In this document: piece by piece, positions 6,004-10,097 of the stretch
Numbering within the stretch: the first letter of the stretch is position 1
Layout: every line of letters begins with the position of its first letter
Source of the DNA: an uncultured Acetatifactor sp.
Lineage (GTDB): Bacteria; Bacillota; Clostridia; Lachnospirales; Lachnospiraceae
Assembly (NCBI GenBank): GCA_947644185.1
Contig: CANRZC010000061.1
Span: 1 to 10,097 of the forward strand
DNA: 10,097 nucleotides
Direction: 5' to 3'
Notes under the pieces: model-generated
What the model saw: only the letters and a program-made list of their open reading frames with translations
The model's database searches: none
Told to the model about the DNA's origin: nothing
Position numbers and translations under genes: made by a program

Positions 6004-6858
6004 TTGAAAACACTCTACACGGATCTGGATATCCGTTTTACCCTGGACGGCATCTCAGTCCGGGCCTTGAATATTGTCTTTGAGCGGTTTACGCAGACGC
6101 TTCCCGCCCACAGTCACGGCAGCGGCTGTTATGAAATACATTACATCCCTTTTGGATACGGCAAATTGAATGCAAATAATCAGTATTATGATATAAGTCC
6201 CAATACCCTCTATGTCACTGGTCCCCATGTGGTACATGCCCAGGCCCCGATTTTGGATGATCCCATGCAGGAATACTGTGTCTATCTGAAGATACGGGAT
6301 ACCTCTCGCCCCAGAAAGCCCTCCCCTGTGATGGATGCCTTTCTCTCCACGCCCTTTTGGCTAGGCCCAGACACCCAGGGGGTTCACGGGCTTATGATTC
6401 AGCTTTTTTCCGAGCTGGAGCATCGCTATACCGGTTATCAGAATCAGGTGGAGCTTCTTCTGCCCCAGCTTCTGATCTGTATGGTGCGCAATTATGAGCA
6501 ATGCCAGCTCTCCCAGACTGTCTTTGCCCACAATATGTCGGATTCTAAATCTGTGATCATTGATCAGTATTTTCTCTATGAGTATCATTCTCTTTCTCTG
6601 GAGGCTTTGGCAGACAGGCTGAAAATCAGCCCCAGGCAGACGCAGAGGCTGCTAAAGGAATATTATGGCAAGACATTCCAGCAAAAAAAGGCAGAGGCCA
6701 GAATGTCAGCCGCTGCCATCTTGTTGTCCGACAGAGAGAGGAGCATTGCCTTTATCGCAGAAGCCCTTGGATATTCTTCTGCGGAGCATTTTTCTTCTGC
6801 CTTCCGAAAATATTATAAAACCAGCCCTGGCAAATACAGGAAGCGGAATTTTTCCTAG
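6004..6858 (+). CDS. AraC-family transcriptional regulator
   Basis: A 284-residue protein with an N-terminal cupin-like ligand domain (about 20-100; motif LPAHSHGSGCYEIHYIPFG at 33-51, then a GPHVVHAQ strand). A linker follows, then a C-terminal double HTH (about 186-282). The second HTH carries the classic AraC signature: IAFIAEALGYSSAEHFSSAFRKYYKTSPGKYRK. Translation starts at TTG 6004. No ATG lies between it and an in-frame TGA at 5977, and AGAAGGG sits about nine bases upstream of the TTG. Divergent orientation from the fuc operon suggests that it activates this operon in response to a sugar (inference). It also converges with the MFS-GH2 gene, 12 bp apart, and may control it too. The effector is unknown. 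Confidence 0.93.
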   Translation: MKTLYTDLDIRFTLDGISVRALNIVFERFTQTLPAHSHGSGCYEIHYIPFGYGKLNANNQYYDISPNTLYVTGPHVVHAQAPILDDPMQEYCVYLKIRDTSRPRKPSPVMDAFLSTPFWLGPDTQGVHGLMIQLFSELEHRYTGYQNQVELLLPQLLICMVRNYEQCQLSQTVFAHNMSDSKSVIIDQYFLYEYHSLSLEALADRLKISPRQTQRLLKEYYGKTFQQKKAEARMSAAAILLSDRERSIAFIAEALGYSSAEHFSSAFRKYYKTSPGKYRKRNFS

Positions 6859-6869
6859 GTTTCCGCTTC
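6840..6869. terminator. Hairpin between convergent araC and MFS-GH2 genes
   Basis: GAAGCGGAA (6840-6848) and TTCCGCTTC (6861-6869) form a perfect 9-bp stem around a 12-nt loop holding CCTAGG. The stem includes the last codons and stop of araC and ends two bases before the stop of the convergent gene. Neither side has a real T-tract, so it could be a bidirectional but weak terminator or an mRNA 3'-end protector. Confidence 0.45.
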
Positions 6870-6870
6870 A

Positions 6871-9800
6871 TCACGGCTCCTTCCGGCCTATGGCCGCGTC
6901 CAGTCTCCTCCTAATCTCCTGCAGCACCTTCCTGTCCACCTTACAGACCCTCCTGTCATAGGTGTACAGGCCATTGACCTCGTCCTCCACGTCGGCAAGC
7001 TGGGTATAGATGCAGCCGCAGACTCCCTTTGGAATAGCCGGCAAAATAATCTCCTCATACAATTTTGCTATCTGCTGTGTCAGCTCAGTCCCGTCCCCAC
7101 AGTCCCCATAGCCAAATTGGACATACTTGGCATAAAAATGCTCCGGCACCTGGTAGGAATAGCCGCCGCATTCAGACACCAGCACCGGGAGCTCAGGACT
7201 GTCTGGCAGCTTTAAAGGCTTGAAATAAATATGCTGGCTGTCGAAATCGCTCTGCTTCCCCGGAAACCACCCGGAGGTAGCATCGTAGAGCCTAGTGCCG
7301 TCCAGCTCCTTCGCCTTCCGGTACATAGCATCGCTGTCGAACTGTCCCCAACCCTCATTGAAAATGGTGTAGGCGATGACGCATGGATGATTATGCAGAT
7401 GTCTTATGGTATCTTCCATATGCCTGCAAAAGAAATCCTTGCGACCTTTCCTTCCCAACCTGCCAGAGCCTTTTAAATACAGTCCAATGGTGGGCAGTGC
7501 CGTATCTCCCACCCAGGAATACCGGCCACTGTTCACCATGTCCTGCATCACCAGCATTCCATGCAGATCGCAGTAATAGTAGAAGCATTCGGGCTCGATT
7601 TTGATATGCTTTCGCAGCAGATTCAAGCCCAATTCCTTCATGCGCAGAATGTCCCGCTCATACTCTGCCTCTTCGGCCGGAAGAAAAATGCCATCGCAGA
7701 AATACCCCTGATCCAGAACCCCATGGAGGAACACGGGCTCTCCGTTCAGGCAGACTTTTGACACACCGTCTATCTGCTTTACCTGGATGGTTCTGAGGCC
7801 AAAGTAGGAAGAAACCTTATCCTGTCCTGTTTTTATCTCTATTTCATACAAATAGGGATGCTGCATGGTCCACAGCACTGGCTGATACTTTTTCCCCTCC
7901 GCCAGCTGGATTTGAGAAAGGTAAATTTCCACGGTGTCCTTCTGTGTCTCTATGGTATGGGAACTGCCGTCGTGGAGCTTTATGGTAACGGTCATACCCT
8001 GTTCTTCCTCACAGACAGCGCCGCTTTGCACCAAGGATATCTCCACCCTGTTCCCATCCGCGGTTATGGAAAGCCCTTCAATATAAGTTCTGGGCACAGC
8101 CTCCATCCACACGCTCTGCCAGATCCCGCTCACCGGCGTATACCACATGCCGCCCCTAGCCCTTCGCTGCTTTCCGTAAGGATAATGGGCGGAAAGGGAA
8201 TCCTTCGCCAGCACGCGCAATTGGTTCTCCCCCTCCTGTAAATGCTCAGTCACATCAAACCAAAAGGGCAGATAACCTCCCTCATGCCTGCCCACATAAT
8301 GTCCGTTCAAAAACACCTCTGCCACCTGATCTACCGCGCCAAAGTGCAGCAGCACATGGCCGCCCTGTGCCTTTTGAGGAAAGAAATTTTCAGGCAAGGT
8401 AAAAACTTTCTCATAGGCAAGCTTTGTCCCTATGGGCCCCTGGTAGCCGGAGAGAAGGGACTGGGGCGGGAAGGGCACCAAAAGCTCCTTCCCGTTCAGC
8501 CGCCAGTCTCCATTGAGGCTAAAAAAGCTGTCTCTGCGCATCTGGGGGCGAGGATAGGCATCCCAGACCGGGATTGTCTGATCCGTCTGACGCGCCTGAT
8601 CTGCCTGAGACAAATCAGAGGCCACTTTATTCTCTGGCTCAGTAAAGCTGTCCTGCTTGGGCAGGGTCTCTTTCCGGGTGGTCATCTCTCCCTGCCCAGA
8701 CGTCCTCCTGCCTAACAACCTCTCCCCGCATTCACTCACCAGCCTGTAATGCCCATGCCCCATCATCCGAAACAGCAGCCCCAGCGCTGCCAGCGTAACC
8801 ATTGCCGCCACAAAGGCCGCCAGATAGATATTTTGATTGGGCAGAAAAGAGGTGGTGCCGTCCGCATTCACAATCTGCTCTGCATCCCGCAAAACCCATG
8901 CGCCAATGGCTGGCCCAATGATGCCCGGTATCAGCACCTGGCCGATGATCCGAATGCCCTGAAACTGCCCTGATCGGTTCTCCGGGATCAGGCTGCGCAG
9001 CATTGCCCCGAAAATTGCCATTCCCGTCAGATACCCAGTCATCATAAGGAGGGATCCCAGAAAGACCACCCCCGTAGCTCTCCCGAAATACAAAAGCACA
9101 TACCCTGCCATCAATAGCACAAGGGCAGGCACCACAGAAGCCTTAAATCCCAGCAGGTCAAACAGCTTTCCGTAAAAGGCTGTGATCACAGCTGCCAGCA
9201 CAATAGCCGGCGCCATGATGGCCACATAATTGGTCATGCCCAATGTCTTCTCATAATACAGAATCAGATAGGGCATAAAGGTATTGATGGAAATGCCAAA
9301 AATAGCAAAGGCCCCTATCACCCCATAGAGCAGACGATTCTCCCCCATGACAGAAGGGCGAAAGCTGTAAGCCAGATTCTCCCAATAGCTGGTCTTCACC
9401 TGAACTTTTATCCCTGGCTTTTCTTCTATCAAAAAGATTCCCGCAATGCCCAAAACCATCACGGCAATACCCACAATCAGGTAGATAGCGGTCCAACTCT
9501 GGGCCCGGTCCAAATCAAAGGCTGAGAAGCCGCCGAACACCACCAGGATAGCCACCAGGGGCATCATGGAATTGATGCCCTCTATCTTGCCCCGGTTGGA
9601 GCCGTCGCCCCAGTCTGTCATCCACGCGTTAAAGCTGGCGTCATTGGCCGAGGAGCCGAAGAAGGTCATGACACAGTCCATGAGAATCACCAAGGTCACT
9701 CCCAGGGATGCCGCCTGTAGGGCACTGCCAGCTATGGGCGTCAACAAATCCACACGGATAAAGGCAAAGGCCAGTATGGAAATGCCCCAGACAAAATACC

Positions 9801-10041
9801 CTCCACAGATGAAGAGCTTCCTTTTTCCCACATAGTCTGTGAAAGCCCCCACCAATATGGTGGTGATTGTAGCCGCCACAGAGCTTGCCCCTACCATCAG
9901 TGAGATATCCGCCGCGGAGGCATGGAACATTTTGTAGATGAAGACATTGAAGTACATATTCTCCACCACCCATGCCATCTGCCCCATGAGGCTAAAGATA
10001 AACAATGCTGCCCAGAATCTCTTTGTAAGACGTTTTTCCAT
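6871..10041 (-). CDS. MFS transporter fused to a glycoside hydrolase family 2 enzyme
   Basis: This is one uninterrupted frame of 1056 residues. Residues 1-425 form a complete 12-helix MFS sugar transporter, with helices near 10-36, 44-66, 77-96, 101-123, 159-177, 185-206, 237-262, 271-290, 301-319, 323-348, 363-384 and 404-425. The loop after helix 2 carries the MFS-type DYVGKRK (69-75). A polar linker (426-495) has no membrane segment. Residues 496-1056 are a complete GH2 unit: jelly-roll sugar-binding domain (about 498-648), Ig-like sandwich (650-755) and TIM barrel (757-1045). The expected acid/base is N895-E896 (FNEGWGQF) and the nucleophile E957 (VLVSECGG). With 12 helices both ends are cytoplasmic, so the hydrolase would sit at the transporter exit. 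The glycoside is unknown; the NxK pair of beta-glucuronidases is absent near VNGLYTYDRR (1022-1031). ATG 10041 is the first in-frame start after TGA, with only a modest AGAGG before it. The fusion could be natural or result from a frameshift. Confidence 0.88.
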   Translation of the reverse strand: MEKRLTKRFWAALFIFSLMGQMAWVVENMYFNVFIYKMFHASAADISLMVGASSVAATITTILVGAFTDYVGKRKLFICGGYFVWGISILAFAFIRVDLLTPIAGSALQAASLGVTLVILMDCVMTFFGSSANDASFNAWMTDWGDGSNRGKIEGINSMMPLVAILVVFGGFSAFDLDRAQSWTAIYLIVGIAVMVLGIAGIFLIEEKPGIKVQVKTSYWENLAYSFRPSVMGENRLLYGVIGAFAIFGISINTFMPYLILYYEKTLGMTNYVAIMAPAIVLAAVITAFYGKLFDLLGFKASVVPALVLLMAGYVLLYFGRATGVVFLGSLLMMTGYLTGMAIFGAMLRSLIPENRSGQFQGIRIIGQVLIPGIIGPAIGAWVLRDAEQIVNADGTTSFLPNQNIYLAAFVAAMVTLAALGLLFRMMGHGHYRLVSECGERLLGRRTSGQGEMTTRKETLPKQDSFTEPENKVASDLSQADQARQTDQTIPVWDAYPRPQMRRDSFFSLNGDWRLNGKELLVPFPPQSLLSGYQGPIGTKLAYEKVFTLPENFFPQKAQGGHVLLHFGAVDQVAEVFLNGHYVGRHEGGYLPFWFDVTEHLQEGENQLRVLAKDSLSAHYPYGKQRRARGGMWYTPVSGIWQSVWMEAVPRTYIEGLSITADGNRVEISLVQSGAVCEEEQGMTVTIKLHDGSSHTIETQKDTVEIYLSQIQLAEGKKYQPVLWTMQHPYLYEIEIKTGQDKVSSYFGLRTIQVKQIDGVSKVCLNGEPVFLHGVLDQGYFCDGIFLPAEEAEYERDILRMKELGLNLLRKHIKIEPECFYYYCDLHGMLVMQDMVNSGRYSWVGDTALPTIGLYLKGSGRLGRKGRKDFFCRHMEDTIRHLHNHPCVIAYTIFNEGWGQFDSDAMYRKAKELDGTRLYDATSGWFPGKQSDFDSQHIYFKPLKLPDSPELPVLVSECGGYSYQVPEHFYAKYVQFGYGDCGDGTELTQQIAKLYEEIILPAIPKGVCGCIYTQLADVEDEVNGLYTYDRRVCKVDRKVLQEIRRRLDAAIGRKEP

Positions 10042-10073
10042 ATGGCCTCTTTCAGCTTCTTACCTATCTCCAT
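9897..10073 (-). other. Out-of-frame upstream ORF overlapping the MFS-GH2 start
   Basis: ATG 10073 has a near-perfect ribosome site (AGGAGGA, 10081-10087) seven bases upstream and begins MEIGKKLKEAIWKN. It reads 58 codons to TGA at 9897, overlapping the transporter start in another frame. After about 14 codons its sequence is rich in Trp, Ser and Cys and looks non-coding. Insertion of one A into the run TGGAAAAACG (10033-10042) would fuse its first 13 codons in frame with the transporter. It may therefore be the true N-terminus with a frameshift, a leader peptide, or a chance ORF. Confidence 0.4.
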
Positions 10074-10080
10074 AAGACCG

Positions 10081-10087
10081 TCCTCCT
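10081..10087 (-). promoter_or_regulatory. Strong ribosome binding site at the MFS-GH2 5' end
   Basis: AGGAGGA on the minus strand is the only strong Shine-Dalgarno sequence in the 56 bp visible upstream of the transporter. Its spacing fits ATG 10073 (7 nt) and not ATG 10041 (39 nt), which makes the real translation start of the fusion uncertain. The promoter must lie at or beyond the right edge of the window. Confidence 0.6.
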
Positions 10088-10097
10088 GCTACTGTTA

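Noticed and set aside
7231..8715. Several plus-strand ORFs opposite the GH2 region
   Set aside because: They are shadows of the long minus-strand frame, rich in His, Pro and Ser, with no ribosome sites or family motifs.
8728..8739. SEC motif in the fusion linker (VSECGE) resembling the GH2 nucleophile strand VSECGG
   Set aside because: It is in a polar linker without surrounding beta-barrel context. The true nucleophile is at residue 957, and the resemblance looks like chance.

Overview
The window looks like chromosomal DNA from a gut-type Clostridia (Firmicutes), most likely a Lachnospiraceae-like organism. The evidence is the set of strong AGGAGG-type ribosome binding sites, a DUF3169/XRE pair (a Firmicutes family), moderate GC, and closely packed sugar-utilisation genes on one strand. 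The genus cannot be fixed from the sequence. No tRNA, rRNA, IS element or CRISPR array was recognised.

Layout. (1) 1-974, minus strand: a two-gene module made of a small XRE-type repressor and a DUF3169 membrane protein that runs off the left edge. The genes overlap by 8 bp and are driven by a consensus sigma-A-type promoter embedded in a cluster of TTGACA-like half-sites. (2) 1001-5778, minus strand: a sugar-catabolic operon read as Zn-dependent dehydrogenase, aldo/keto reductase, fucU (L-fucose mutarotase), fucI (L-fucose isomerase), ending in a strong hairpin at 1001-1045. Both large gaps in this operon (about 200 bp each) are filled by hairpin RNA elements that share a repeated sequence in three copies. 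(3) 6004-6858, plus strand: an AraC-family regulator divergent from the operon, with a TTG start. (4) 6871-10041, minus strand, convergent with araC: a 1056-residue protein joining a complete 12-helix MFS transporter to a complete glycoside hydrolase family 2 enzyme in a single open frame.

How it may work together. The MFS-GH2 protein would import a glycoside and hydrolyse it at the inner face of the membrane. FucU and FucI would then act on a released L-fucose- or D-arabinose-type sugar, with the AKR and the Zn dehydrogenase supplying redox steps. The AraC protein is the obvious local regulator. No fuculokinase or fuculose-1-phosphate aldolase is in view, so either these lie elsewhere or the route is not the classical one.

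The items most worth a second look are the transporter-hydrolase fusion and its odd 5' end (a strong ribosome binding site driving an out-of-frame overlapping ORF), and the repeated hairpin element, one partial copy of which supplies the fucU stop codon.
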